Below are positions 7,196-14,787 of a DNA stretch of 17,646 bases, piece after piece. The number at the start of each line of letters is the position of its first letter. Position 1 is the first letter of the stretch. The notes under the pieces were generated by a model. That model saw nothing but the letters and a program-made list of their open reading frames with translations, searched no databases and had not been told where the DNA came from. Source of the DNA: Methanoculleus sp. UBA374 (GTDB taxonomy: Archaea > Halobacteriota > Methanomicrobia > Methanomicrobiales > Methanoculleaceae). The position numbers and the translations under genes are program-made. The stretch lies in assembly GCA_002508705.1 (NCBI GenBank), contig DAYL01000031.1:1-17646 (forward strand), read 5' to 3'.

Positions 7196-8167
7196 CTAAG
7201 ACACCCCGACGCTCTCGACGATCTCGGCGATGACCTCCTCAGGGGTGACGCCGGTGATCACGGCCTCGCGGGTGAGGCAGATCCGGTGCCGGAGGACCGG
7301 GAGAGCCAGAGCCCGGATGTCGTCGGGAATGACGTAAGTCCGGCCGTTCAGGGCCGCCTGTACCCTCGACCCCCGGACGAAGGCAATCGAGGCACGGGAA
7401 CTCGCGCCGAGCCGGATGTCCCCGTGGGACCGCGTGGCAAGGACGAGGTCGCGCATGTAGACCATGGCCGCTTCGTCGACCTGGACCCCCCGGGCGGCCG
7501 CGGCCATGGCTTTAACCTCCTCCGGCCCGAGTATGGGTTCGATCTGGTCCTGGTAGACCCCCCAGTCCAGTTCCCCGGCGCGCTCTCGCCGGAGGATTTC
7601 GAGCTCGTGATCCGGGTCGAGGTGCGTGAGAACGGTGCTGAACATGAATCGGTCGCACTGAGCCTCGATGAGCGGGAACGTTCCTTCGTTATCGTGGGGG
7701 TTCTGGGTGGCGATGACGAAGTAGGGGTCGGGGAGCGGGTAGGTCGTCCCGTCGATCGTCGCCTGGCGTTCGCTCATCGCCTCGAGGAGAGAACTCTGGG
7801 TCCTCGGGGTCAGGCGGTTTATCTCGTCGACCATCAGGAAGTTCGTGAATATCGGCCCTTTCTGGAGGACGAACGCGCTCTTGCTCCTGTCGTAGACCCG
7901 GACCCCGATGATGTCCGCCGGCTGGACGTCCACGGCCCCCTGGACCCGTTTGAAGTCATAGCCGATGAGACGCGCGATGATCTTGCAGACGGTGGTTTTG
8001 GCGGTCCCCGGGACTCCTTCGATAAGAAGGTGGCCGCCGCCGATCATGCTGATGAAGATCTCTTCGATGAGGGTCTGGTTCCCGACGACCACCTGTTGGG
8101 CGGTCAATTTAATATCTTCGTAGGCGTTTGCAATCGTATCGGTGTGTGTGGCGAGGTCGTCAATCAT
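7196..8167 (-). CDS. MoxR family AAA+ ATPase
   Basis: AAA+ ATPase of the MoxR group, thought to act as a chaperone that remodels or activates partner proteins, usually DUF58/VWA proteins encoded next to it. Walker A is GVPGTAKTT (51-59), Walker B FLMVDE (110-115), sensor 1 VIATQNP (151-157), and the family motif EGTFPLIEAQCDRF follows at 161-174. The lid domain contains the usual ARAG-like DLVLATRSHGDIRLGASSRA stretch around 245-265. Length (323 aa) is normal for MoxR. The ATG at 8167 has a strong GGAGG site and overlaps the DUF4350 stop by 8 bp. DUF58 follows after 2 bp. All key nucleotide-binding residues seem present, so the protein should be active. Confidence 0.97.
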   Translation of the reverse strand: MIDDLATHTDTIANAYEDIKLTAQQVVVGNQTLIEEIFISMIGGGHLLIEGVPGTAKTTVCKIIARLIGYDFKRVQGAVDVQPADIIGVRVYDRSKSAFVLQKGPIFTNFLMVDEINRLTPRTQSSLLEAMSERQATIDGTTYPLPDPYFVIATQNPHDNEGTFPLIEAQCDRFMFSTVLTHLDPDHELEILRRERAGELDWGVYQDQIEPILGPEEVKAMAAAARGVQVDEAAMVYMRDLVLATRSHGDIRLGASSRASIAFVRGSRVQAALNGRTYVIPDDIRALALPVLRHRICLTREAVITGVTPEEVIAEIVESVGVS

Positions 8168-8990
8168 CTTTTTCTCTCCTCCCGAACCGGTAGGCCACCG
8201 GCAGGACGGCCAGGGCGGTGAACGCGGCCGCCGCCGTCGGCGTCTCCCGGACCCAGGCTACGGTGTTGATAATCGGGTTGGCGGTCCCGGTTCTGCTATG
8301 GATGCCGTCGATCCGGACCGGCTCGTTTCGGATATTCTCAATGAATCCCGGGTTTTCGGCGAGCATGGCGTTGATGAAGAGGCTCGGGTCGCCAAGGACG
8401 GTGAGGTTGCCCTCTCTCGCGCAGACGACCGCGGTCCCGAGGGTCTCCTGACCGCCGACCCTACCGTCGCCGTCGGCGTCGTCCCAGGAGAGGATCGGGG
8501 TAGCGAGGAGCGGCTCGCCGCCTTCGATCGCCGCCGGGCGGTTGACCCGGACGGTCTCGATACCGGCGAAGAAGCTCGCGTTCCCGACGACCCGGGCGGC
8601 AAAGAGTCCGGGGTCGATATGGTCCCGTTCCAGGCTCGATAGGTTCCCCGGCCGGACCCGGATCGTGCTCCCGAGGTCCGCGAGGAGCCGGTTCGCCGTC
8701 CCCCCTTCGTCGGCGATGAGGACCCTCCCGCCGCCGGCGAGGAACGCCTGCAGGTACCCGACTTCGTCGGCCGTGAACTCTTTATCCGGCGCGAGGATGA
8801 GGAGGGTCGCATCAGGGGTGAGGTCCCGGAGGTCGCGGGCCTCCTCCCCGGCGAAGTTCGAGGTGCCGTTCCAGCCGACGTTGTAACGGCTGTACTCCTC
8901 GGTGGTGGTGGTCGCGTGGGCATACGCCGCCCCGGCGGCGAGGAGGAGGATGCAGAGGACCGCCCAGGCCTCACGGGGCAGTTTCGTCAC
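8160..8990 (-). CDS. DUF4350 domain protein with EF-hand-like loop
   Basis: Exported or membrane protein of the DUF4350 family, common in MoxR/DUF58 operons. An N-terminal hydrophobic helix (8-25) anchors it; the DUF4350 hallmark follows as YNVGWNGTSNF (36-46) and LQAFLAGGGRVLIADEGG (80-97). A C-terminal helix (about 250-267) with a short charged cytoplasmic tail closes it. Residues 171-182 (DADGDGRVGGQE) match the 12-residue EF-hand calcium loop at all liganding positions. The GTG start at 8990 is chosen because it directly precedes the hydrophobic helix and lies 20 bp inside the upstream gene; longer reading of the frame gives Arg/Pro-rich nonsense. The stop overlaps the moxR start. The fold resembles a glutamine amidotransferase/GldG-like domain in related families, but no catalytic triad is claimed here. 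Confidence 0.9.
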   Translation of the reverse strand: MTKLPREAWAVLCILLLAAGAAYAHATTTTEEYSRYNVGWNGTSNFAGEEARDLRDLTPDATLLILAPDKEFTADEVGYLQAFLAGGGRVLIADEGGTANRLLADLGSTIRVRPGNLSSLERDHIDPGLFAARVVGNASFFAGIETVRVNRPAAIEGGEPLLATPILSWDDADGDGRVGGQETLGTAVVCAREGNLTVLGDPSLFINAMLAENPGFIENIRNEPVRIDGIHSRTGTANPIINTVAWVRETPTAAAAFTALAVLPVAYRFGRREKDD

Positions 8991-10578
8991 CCCCGAGCGC
9001 CTCTCTCTCCATTGCACGGAGTTCCTCCCCCGTGGGGACCTCGCCGGCATACCGGACCCGTTCGTAGCGCTCAAAGAACCCGGCGTGGTCGGGAGCGAGC
9101 CGGGCGCAGTCCCGCGGGGTCTTTGTGTCGGGTAGATCGAGCCGGGTACGGAGGGCCCGGAAGAGGACGGTCGCGGCATCTCTCGGCGGGAGCCCCGCGG
9201 TCTCCACCCGCGGCGGCGGGGTCTCGACGGGTTCATCCACCGCTACGCCCTCAGGCTGTTCCACGGGCAGGGTCTCCTCCGTCGCACGGTACCGCCGCCG
9301 GAGGTACCACCCGGTGCCGAGCGCGGCGGCAACGGCGGCCGCGAACGGGAGGGGGGAGAGCCCCTCGCCCCGGACGACGAACATCTCCTCCCGGCTCTCG
9401 GAGGCGTTGAGGGGGTAACCCGCGGCGTGGAACTCGGCCCGGAGGGTGTGCTCCCCGGCCGGGAGGACGGTCTCCTGTACATAGGTGCCGTTTTCATCGG
9501 TCTGTGCGGCGATGAGGGTGCCGTCGCCGAGCCTGACGAGGACCGGCGCGCCCGCGACCGGCCGGCCTTCGGCGGTCGTGAGGTTCCCGGTACAGGCGAC
9601 GGCGGTCCGGTTCACCTCCGCGAGGGAGAGGGTGGTGGCGGTGTCCCCGGAAAGGACCGTAAACGTTGCGACGGGGGAGTAGACCGCGCCCGCGGTCACG
9701 TAGACGAGATGAGGCCCGGCAAGGACCCGGTCGACCCGATAGGGATACCGGTAGGCCCCATCGTCGTCGAGGGCGACGGTCCCGGCGATCCGGCTGTCGA
9801 TGTAGACTTCGACGGGGGTTCCCGGGATGCCGCCGGTATAGGTCCCGGCGATCGACAGAGTATCCCCGTAGCGCCCCGCGCCGGGAGCGACTGCGATGTC
9901 GAGGGGGGACCTCAGGGTGCTTTCGCCGCCGATCTCCTCCCGCCAGTCGTCCGCAGCGTCGGCGACCTCTGCGAAGTCCATGACGCTCTTCTGGTAGGGG
10001 GTTGCGTTGAGGTCGTAGCGCCCGGCGACCCAGGTCGTCGCAGCCTCCCGTCCGGCGTAGGCGGCAAACCCTTCCCGCATCTTCTGCCGGAGGGCCTCGC
10101 CCTCGTAGACGACGGTCGCGTGCTGCTCGTCGTCGCCCCGGACCTCGATCTCGAGCCGCTGGAGGTCGTCGAACCGCCGGGTGTCGTTTAAGAGGGTGGA
10201 GAGGGTCTCGAGATTCTTCTGGTTGTTTTGCTGGAATTCGCCGATGTCGGTCCCGGAGACGTCGAGAGTGACGACCATCCGGTCGAACTGCCTTGAGAGT
10301 TCGCTGTAGCGGGCGAGGTCTTGCTCCGCGCTCTCGTAGTCTTTGAGCCGGATCGTGAGGGCGAGGGTTCCGGTCTCCCCCAGGAGTTCGTCCATCAGGG
10401 GGACGACGGCCGCGGCATCGCCGGGAGACCGCTTCTGGACCGTCACGGGGTCGGTGTGGGCGGCGGTCGAGATGTTCTCTGCCGCATAGAGTACCGGGGA
10501 CGTCGCCTCTCCTGCAAGGAGGAAGAGAACGAGGACGACTGCCGCCGCAAGGACGATACGGGATGCCTGACGGTTCAT
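8971..10578 (-). CDS. Membrane protein with Ig-like repeats and DUF4129-like C terminus (535 aa)
   Basis: Probable envelope protein of the MoxR module. A signal/anchor helix (8-24) leads to a helical exterior segment (about 60-220). Two Ig-like or carboxypeptidase-regulatory-like beta domains follow: 225-310 (LDIAVAPGAGRYGDTLSIAG) and 312-403 (TTAEGRPVAGAPVLVRLGDG, then TDENGTY). A transmembrane helix (406-426) is followed by RRRYR and a cytoplasmic domain (465-525) with TPRDCARLAP and FFERYERVRYAGEVP, which matches the DUF4129 pattern (TP-hydrophobic element, then a helix ending in E-x-x-R/A-x-Y). DUF4129 is often fused to transglutaminase-like proteins in bacteria; here no transglutaminase part is seen. 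The ATG at 10578 overlaps the stop of the preceding small gene as ATGA. Longer reading upstream is out-of-frame shadow sequence. Confidence 0.86.
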   Translation of the reverse strand: MNRQASRIVLAAAVVLVLFLLAGEATSPVLYAAENISTAAHTDPVTVQKRSPGDAAAVVPLMDELLGETGTLALTIRLKDYESAEQDLARYSELSRQFDRMVVTLDVSGTDIGEFQQNNQKNLETLSTLLNDTRRFDDLQRLEIEVRGDDEQHATVVYEGEALRQKMREGFAAYAGREAATTWVAGRYDLNATPYQKSVMDFAEVADAADDWREEIGGESTLRSPLDIAVAPGAGRYGDTLSIAGTYTGGIPGTPVEVYIDSRIAGTVALDDDGAYRYPYRVDRVLAGPHLVYVTAGAVYSPVATFTVLSGDTATTLSLAEVNRTAVACTGNLTTAEGRPVAGAPVLVRLGDGTLIAAQTDENGTYVQETVLPAGEHTLRAEFHAAGYPLNASESREEMFVVRGEGLSPLPFAAAVAAALGTGWYLRRRYRATEETLPVEQPEGVAVDEPVETPPPRVETAGLPPRDAATVLFRALRTRLDLPDTKTPRDCARLAPDHAGFFERYERVRYAGEVPTGEELRAMEREALGGDETAP

Positions 10579-10841
10579 GCGGCAAGAATCTCCAGGATTT
10601 TTTCCACGACGATATAGGCGAAGAGGGCGACCCCGGCGGCGATGACGTAGCCGATGTAGCGCATGTAGCGCGGCCGTGAGAAGGCATCGTCGATGAGGAC
10701 CGCGACGACGAGGAGGCCGATGAGCGAGAGGACGAAGAAGACCTCGAGGTCGAGCGTGCGGTTTAAAACCATGAAGAAGGCGACGATAATGAGCCAGACC
10801 GCGAGCACGGCCGCCGCGTAGTATTTCTTCGCATCCGCCAT
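10575..10841 (-). CDS. Small membrane protein, first gene of the MoxR operon (88 aa)
   Basis: Three hydrophobic segments: about 8-26 (YAAAVLAVWLIIVAFFMVL), 32-50 (LEVFFVLSLIGLLVVAVLI) and 63-82 (YIGYVIAAGVALFAYIVV). No known family is recognised. It is the promoter-proximal gene: a TATA-like element lies only about 30 bp before the ATG, and the stop overlaps the next start as ATGA. A short basic loop (SRPRYMRYI) lies between helices 2 and 3. Small hydrophobic proteins commonly accompany MoxR/DUF58/DUF4129 genes in archaea, so an accessory role is inferred. Confidence 0.8.
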   Translation of the reverse strand: MADAKKYYAAAVLAVWLIIVAFFMVLNRTLDLEVFFVLSLIGLLVVAVLIDDAFSRPRYMRYIGYVIAAGVALFAYIVVEKILEILAA

Positions 10842-10865
10842 TCGGATTAATTCTCTGCTCTATGG

Positions 10866-10880
10866 AAGATATAACTTTAT
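10866..10880 (-). promoter_or_regulatory. Near-leaderless promoter of the seven-gene MoxR operon
   Basis: Read on the minus strand the region is AATAAAGTTATATCTTCC, giving a TATA-like TTATAT centred near 10871. Initiation 25-27 bp downstream falls near 10845, about 4 nt from the ATG at 10841. No ribosome binding site is visible in the 20 nt before that ATG, so the first gene is probably translated from a leaderless or nearly leaderless mRNA, the rest by coupling. Confidence 0.55.
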
Positions 10881-10972
10881 TGAAACCGCAGCTTCCCCGG
10901 GTGTTGCAGGGGCGTTGTGGGCTCGTCATGGACCGGGATCAGAATGCAGTGAAATAATCGGGCTGCAATATC

Positions 10973-10988
10973 CGGGGGATGCCCCCCG
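10973..10988 (-). terminator. Possible terminator after inositol-1-phosphate synthase
   Basis: A GC-only perfect 6-bp stem (CGGGGG with CCCCCG, 4-nt loop) lies 15-30 bp after the minus-strand stop at 11004. Beyond it the minus strand has only a modest T-rich stretch (GATTATTTC, about 10951-10959). Another short stem, CCGCT-CC-AGCGG, precedes it. Termination here is plausible but not strong. Confidence 0.35.
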
Positions 10989-11003
10989 CTCCAGCGGTGG
11001 GTG

Positions 11004-12107
11004 TCACCGATCCCGAACGCCCCGAATGAACTCTTCGGTCATGCGGGCGGCGTCGTCGTCCTTGACCTGCAACGGGGGGTGTTTCATAAAGTAGGCGGAC
11101 GGAGAGGTCAGCACGCCCCCGACGCCCCGGTCGAGGGCGAGCCTGCAGCACCGGACGGCGTCGATAACGATCCCTGCGGAGTTGGGCGAGTCCTCGACGG
11201 AGAGGCGGAGGTCGAGGTTCATGGGGACGTCCCCGAAAAGCCGCCCTTCCATCCGGAGGAAACAGACCTTGTTGTCCTTCTGCCAGCAGACGTAGTCGCT
11301 CGGGCCGATGTGGATATCATCGTCGTCGAGACGTTCATCAAGGATCGATTGCACCGCTTCGGTCTTCGACTCCTTCTTCGAAGCGAGACGGCTCCGGTTC
11401 AACATATTCAAAAAATCCGTGTTTCCGCCGGTGTTGAGCTGGTAGGTCCGGTCCAGTTTCACCCCGCGCCGCTGGAAGAGGTCCGCAAGGACCCGGTGGG
11501 TGATCGTCGCCCCGAGCTGGGCCTTGACATCGTCGCCGATGACCGGGAGACCACGTTTCCGGAACTTCTCCGCCCATGCGGGGTCGCTTGCAATGAAGAC
11601 CGGCATGTTGTTGATGAAACCGATACCCGCCTCCAGCGCACAACCGGCGTAGAACCGTGCCGCCTCCTCCGACCCCACAGGGAGGTAGTTGAGCAGCATT
11701 TCAGCGCCCGAGTCCTTGAGCGCCCGAACGACATCCTCGCGCGACGCCTCCGCAGCATCGGCGGGCACAAACCTGTGCTCCTCCGGATAGCCCCGCATGT
11801 GCTCCGGAAAGCCGTCCAGTATCCGTCCCATCCGAACGGCCACCCCGGTCTTCGGCACATCGGGGCAGAAGACCGTGGTGCAGTTCGGCGGGGAGAAGAT
11901 GGCCTCGGAGACATCACGTCCGACCTTCCGTGCATCGATATCGAACGCCGCCGCCACTTCGATGTCGGACGGCAGATACCCCCCGAGGTCCCGGTGCATC
12001 AGACCGATTGCATTCTGCTCGTCTTTTCCCCGGTAGTATGCTATCCCCTGGAGCAGCGAACAGGCACAGTTCCCGACACCAACAATTGCAATCTTGATCG
12101 AGTCCAC
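11004..12107 (-). CDS. L-myo-inositol-1-phosphate synthase
   Basis: Converts D-glucose 6-phosphate to L-myo-inositol 1-phosphate through an NAD-dependent oxidation, aldol cyclisation and reduction in the cytoplasm. In archaea the product feeds archaetidylinositol lipids and, in some species, inositol-based solutes. The N terminus has the Rossmann motif IAIVGVGNCACSLLQG (residues about 6-21). The family core is present: LLNYLPVGSEEA, GIGFINNMPVFIA, and near 220-245 NTGGNTDFLNML followed by SKKESKTEAVQSI, carrying the conserved lysines. Length of 367 residues is normal for the archaeal type. The GTG at 12107 is chosen because a perfect GGAGG lies 6 nt upstream and the Rossmann strand starts three residues later. 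It is divergent from fae across 273 bp and has no obvious operon partner on its own strand. Confidence 0.95.
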   Translation of the reverse strand: MDSIKIAIVGVGNCACSLLQGIAYYRGKDEQNAIGLMHRDLGGYLPSDIEVAAAFDIDARKVGRDVSEAIFSPPNCTTVFCPDVPKTGVAVRMGRILDGFPEHMRGYPEEHRFVPADAAEASREDVVRALKDSGAEMLLNYLPVGSEEAARFYAGCALEAGIGFINNMPVFIASDPAWAEKFRKRGLPVIGDDVKAQLGATITHRVLADLFQRRGVKLDRTYQLNTGGNTDFLNMLNRSRLASKKESKTEAVQSILDERLDDDDIHIGPSDYVCWQKDNKVCFLRMEGRLFGDVPMNLDLRLSVEDSPNSAGIVIDAVRCCRLALDRGVGGVLTSPSAYFMKHPPLQVKDDDAARMTEEFIRGVRDR

Positions 12108-12380
12108 GACAGTCCTCCGATTGAATAATACAAAGGTTGGCACAACCCTCTCCGGGAACGACCGGCGCGGAGGGAGTTGCGTAGTAGACAGAAATATAGA
12201 TCGGCAAAATATAAGGGTATGGATGGTTCGGGAAATGCCTGTAATGAGAGGCAGCCGGGTATAATTGCGCCGATCCGACATGGCCCGGGGGGCGGTGCGC
12301 AGGGCTCGCCGCTGGAGAAGAGTGCCTGTTTCGCAACCTTTTTCTGTTCCATACCCCAGATACTCAGACGGTGAGATACC
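12108..12380. promoter_or_regulatory. Divergent control region of inositol-1-phosphate synthase and fae
   Basis: No gene is seen here. For the minus-strand synthase, TATA-like boxes lie at 12191-12200 (TCTATATTTC on the minus strand) and 12206-12215 (TTATATTTTG), predicting a leader of roughly 60-75 nt with GGAGG at 12114-12118. For fae, AAAATATAAGG at 12206-12216 or GTATAAT at about 12260-12266 are candidates, implying a leader of over 90 nt, unless the weaker T-rich CCTTTTTCTG near 12340 is used. GGTGAGA just before 12381 is a fair ribosome site. The GC-rich middle (about 12270-12315) could fold but shows no family I recognise. Confidence 0.45.
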
Positions 12381-12884
12381 ATGATCAATGCGGAACATGC
12401 ACTCTTTGGAGAAGCACTCGTCGGTGAAGGACCGGAAGTTGCCCATATCGACCTTGTCATCGGGAAGAAAGGGAGCAGCGTGGAACAGGCCTTCGTCACA
12501 GCGCTCGCATCGCCCGAACGGGGCCACACGCCACTCCTCGCCGTCCTCACCCCGAACCTCCCCGCAAGACCCCCGACGCTGATGGTCAACAAGGTCACCA
12601 TCAAAGGCGCGAACCAGGCTCTCCTGATGTTCGGCCCCGCTCAGGCCGCCGTCGCGAAGGCGGTGGTCGATTCTGTCGCGGAAGGCATCATCCCGGAGAC
12701 AGAGGCCGACAACCTGCTGATCATTGCGTCGGTCTTCATCGAGTGGGATGCGGCGGACAAAAAGAAGATCCACGACTGGAACTACGAGGCGACGAAGATC
12801 GCCATCCGCCGGGCGATAACGGGCGAGCCGAAGATGAGCGAGGTGCTCGCGAAGAAAGATACGGCGAAGCATCCCTTCGCGTGA
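12381..12884 (+). CDS. fae: Formaldehyde-activating enzyme (stand-alone Fae)
   Basis: Condenses formaldehyde with tetrahydromethanopterin to methylene-tetrahydromethanopterin in the cytoplasm. The whole length (167 aa) matches the family: [18 protein letters not shown] (11-28) with His22 at the position of the catalytic base, [37 protein letters not shown] and [17 protein letters not shown], and a C-terminal [18 protein letters not shown]. It is not fused to hexulose-6-phosphate synthase as in several other archaea. In a methanogen it would scavenge formaldehyde, for example that released by ribulose-monophosphate-type pentose synthesis, into the C1 pathway; that role is inferred. Start supported by GGTGAGA upstream and by family length. 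It ends at a clear terminator. Confidence 0.97.
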   Translation: MINAEHALFGEALVGEGPEVAHIDLVIGKKGSSVEQAFVTALASPERGHTPLLAVLTPNLPARPPTLMVNKVTIKGANQALLMFGPAQAAVAKAVVDSVAEGIIPETEADNLLIIASVFIEWDAADKKKIHDWNYEATKIAIRRAITGEPKMSEVLAKKDTAKHPFA

Positions 12885-12903
12885 GACGCAAGGCAGGGAA
12901 ACG

Positions 12904-12940
12904 GAGAAAAAGGCCGGAGATTTCCCCGGCTGCTTTTTTC
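12904..12940. terminator. Bidirectional terminator between fae and the APC permease
   Basis: A GCCGG/CCGGC stem (12913-12917 with 12926-12930) with an 8-nt loop is followed by T6 at 12934-12939 on the plus strand. On the other side lies A5 at 12907-12911, which reads as a T-run for the convergent minus-strand permease. It sits 20 bp after the fae stop and just past the permease stop at 12946, so it can end both transcripts. Confidence 0.7.
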
Positions 12941-12945
12941 GAATA

Positions 12946-14370
12946 TCACCTTTTTTCAGGTTCGCGGCTGAGAAGCCGCCCTATCCCCCGGTAGACCGAG
13001 CGGACCAGGGTGAGAAAATTGGCAAGATAGACCTCCCGCGCCTCGAGCCTTCGAACGAGTACGGCCTCTTCGGAGAGGAAAAGGGCCTTGAGATGGCGCA
13101 TATCATCCTTCGGGGAGAAGAAGAGGTAGACCGGGATACCCGCCAGGATAACCAGGCTCCCCACGATTTTATCGAAGGTCGTTGTGGAAGAGATGAGAAA
13201 GAGGCAGATGCCGATGCCGACGAGCGGAAGGAGATGCTGACCGCGGAGGTTCGTGGCCCCGTCGCTCCGTAGCACGATGAGCGCGAAACAGGTGAGCAGG
13301 AACGAGAACGCAAGGTTGAGGACGGCGAAGGAGATCAGCCCGGAGAGGTTTCCGACATTGGAGAGAACGAACGCAATCGCACCCTGGGCGATAAGGATCA
13401 TATAGGGCGTGTCGTAACGCGGGTGGAGCCGGGCAAAGATGCGGGGGAAGAGCCCGTCGATTGCCATCGCGTAGGCAAGCCGTGCACTGCCGAGCATCCC
13501 CGATTCGTCCGATCCCGCCACAGAGAAGAGGGCGCCGACCGTCATGATGAGCGCTCCGGCCGACCCGAAGAGTGCCGTTCCGGCGATAACGAGCGGCACG
13601 GCGCTCGCGGCAAGTTCCGTCCAGTTGACGAGCCCGAAGAGCACGAAGTTCGTCCCGATGTAGAAGAGAGCGACTATCGACATACCCGTGACAATGGCGC
13701 GAGGAATGGTCCGTCTCGGGTTCTGCACCTCACTGGCCGGGAACGTTCCCATCTCGAACCCGGCATACGCCCAGAAGACCAGGACCAGCGCAGGGGCCGC
13801 GTTCTGCAGCCCGAGGGGGAGCAACGGGGTGTAGTTCCCGAGGAACGTCTCCGGCCGGACGATGAGGACGTAAAACCCCGCTACGATGAGGAGGAGGAGC
13901 GGGGAGAGTTTGATGAGCGTGAGAGCGTCGTTCAACCGTCCGGCCGCCCGGACCCCGACGATGTTGACGAGCGTCAACGCTCCGACGAAGATCGCTCTTG
14001 CGGCGACCTCTGCAGCCGGGGCGAGGGGGATGAGCGCCGCAAGATAATTGGCGAACGCGATGGCAAAGACCGGGAGCGCGAGGAGTTCGGCGATCCACAT
14101 GCTCCAACCGGCAAGAAATCCGTAGAAGTCGTCGAACGCTTCCGAGACGTATGCGAACGGTCCGCCGACGCGGGGAACATAGTAACTGCAGTAGGCGAAG
14201 ACCAGAGCGATCGCCGCGGCGCAGACCGCGGCCACCGCCCAGAGGACGATCGAGAACGGGCCGACAAGGCCGGCCGTGAGGGCGGAGGCGATGTAGATGT
14301 CGGCGCCGACGATCGCCCCGACGATGAGGTTTGTCAGGTCGAACTGGGAGAGTCCCCGCTTCAACGCCAT
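12946..14370 (-). CDS. APC superfamily amino acid permease
   Basis: Membrane transporter of the amino acid-polyamine-organocation superfamily, 474 residues with about twelve helices. The first helix carries LIVGAIVGADIYIASAL (15-31), the counterpart of the G-x-I-(I/V)-G-x-x-I substrate-binding break; GGPFAYVSEAFDDFYGFLAGW follows at 69-89, another family hallmark. Helix 6 region reads LVLVFWAYAGFEM (193-205), then EVQNPRRTIPRAI, also typical. The C-terminal 60 residues after the last helix are soluble, basic and lineage-specific. The actual substrate cannot be read from sequence. The start ATG at 14370 precedes the conserved N terminus but has no visible ribosome site; a small reading frame upstream overlaps it by 10 bp. 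Convergent with fae. Confidence 0.93.
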   Translation of the reverse strand: MALKRGLSQFDLTNLIVGAIVGADIYIASALTAGLVGPFSIVLWAVAAVCAAAIALVFAYCSYYVPRVGGPFAYVSEAFDDFYGFLAGWSMWIAELLALPVFAIAFANYLAALIPLAPAAEVAARAIFVGALTLVNIVGVRAAGRLNDALTLIKLSPLLLLIVAGFYVLIVRPETFLGNYTPLLPLGLQNAAPALVLVFWAYAGFEMGTFPASEVQNPRRTIPRAIVTGMSIVALFYIGTNFVLFGLVNWTELAASAVPLVIAGTALFGSAGALIMTVGALFSVAGSDESGMLGSARLAYAMAIDGLFPRIFARLHPRYDTPYMILIAQGAIAFVLSNVGNLSGLISFAVLNLAFSFLLTCFALIVLRSDGATNLRGQHLLPLVGIGICLFLISSTTTFDKIVGSLVILAGIPVYLFFSPKDDMRHLKALFLSEEAVLVRRLEAREVYLANFLTLVRSVYRGIGRLLSREPEKR

Positions 14371-14489
14371 CGTCGCGGGAGAGAGACCGTGACGGCGATA
14401 ATGGTTCCGCGTCGATCGGTGGGTACGTCCGGCAGGTGTTCATCGAACTTGCGCGTGGACTTGCGGATGCGACCTTTGATGGCAGGCAT
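14361..14489 (-). CDS. Possible small basic protein or leader ORF upstream of the permease (42 aa)
   Basis: The reading frame starts MPAIKGRIRKSTRKFDEH and ends SLPRRWR, its TGA lying inside the permease start region with a 10-bp overlap. Basic residues make up about a quarter of it. It fills most of the gap upstream of the permease, whose own start lacks a ribosome site, so translational coupling is conceivable. Against it: GGAAG directly abuts the ATG, too close to work, and I recognise no family. Weak call. Confidence 0.25.
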   Translation of the reverse strand: MPAIKGRIRKSTRKFDEHLPDVPTDRRGTIIAVTVSLPRRWR

Positions 14490-14577
14490 CTTCCGGACAA
14501 CCCATGAGGGTGGTTTCGCAGGCCCGGGCAAACCCTGATTACTCCGGGAGATCATAGAGAAATTCTGGTGTGTACAG

Positions 14578-14784
14578 ATGAAGTTTCGGGTTATCGTCAG
14601 GGAAGATCCGGAAGACGGCGGATACGTTGTGAGTTGCCCCGCAATTCCCGGGTGCCACTCGCAGGGTGAGACCGTTGAAGAAACCCTCGAGAACATCAAG
14701 GATGCCATCTCCGGATGTATTGAGGGGCTCAACGATCGGGTGACGCAACGCCCCGGCGAACGACTGGCTGATGTTGCGTTGTAA
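14578..14784 (+). CDS. hicB: HicB family antitoxin, intact
   Basis: Short HicB antitoxin (68 aa), which would bind and neutralise the HicA mRNA interferase. The N-terminal partial RNase H-like fold is complete: MKFRVIVREDPEDGGYVVSC, then PAIPGCHSQGETVEETLENI and a helix KDAISGCIEGL. No separate DNA-binding domain follows, as in the short HicB type. The start is supported by the conserved N terminus, and a GGTG element lies upstream. The gene order is antitoxin first, with the toxin remnant beginning just after its stop, in the same frame. Since hicA is broken, HicB is probably an orphan that may persist by drift, act against other HicA toxins in the cell, or simply be decaying later. Confidence 0.9.
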   Translation: MKFRVIVREDPEDGGYVVSCPAIPGCHSQGETVEETLENIKDAISGCIEGLNDRVTQRPGERLADVAL

Positions 14785-14787
14785 TTC

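Noticed and set aside
8971..10929. Longer start for the 535-residue Ig/DUF4129-like protein
   Set aside because: The extension is antisense-like Arg-rich sequence covering the small membrane gene; the start at 10578 has a signal/anchor helix directly after it and ATGA coupling.
12177..12374. 65-codon plus-strand frame upstream of fae
   Set aside because: No family, no ribosome site, and it covers the divergent promoter region.
11004..12872. Long version of inositol-1-phosphate synthase with 255 extra N-terminal residues
   Set aside because: The extra part is antisense to fae and its promoter region; the GTG at 12107 has GGAGG at correct spacing and gives the normal family length.
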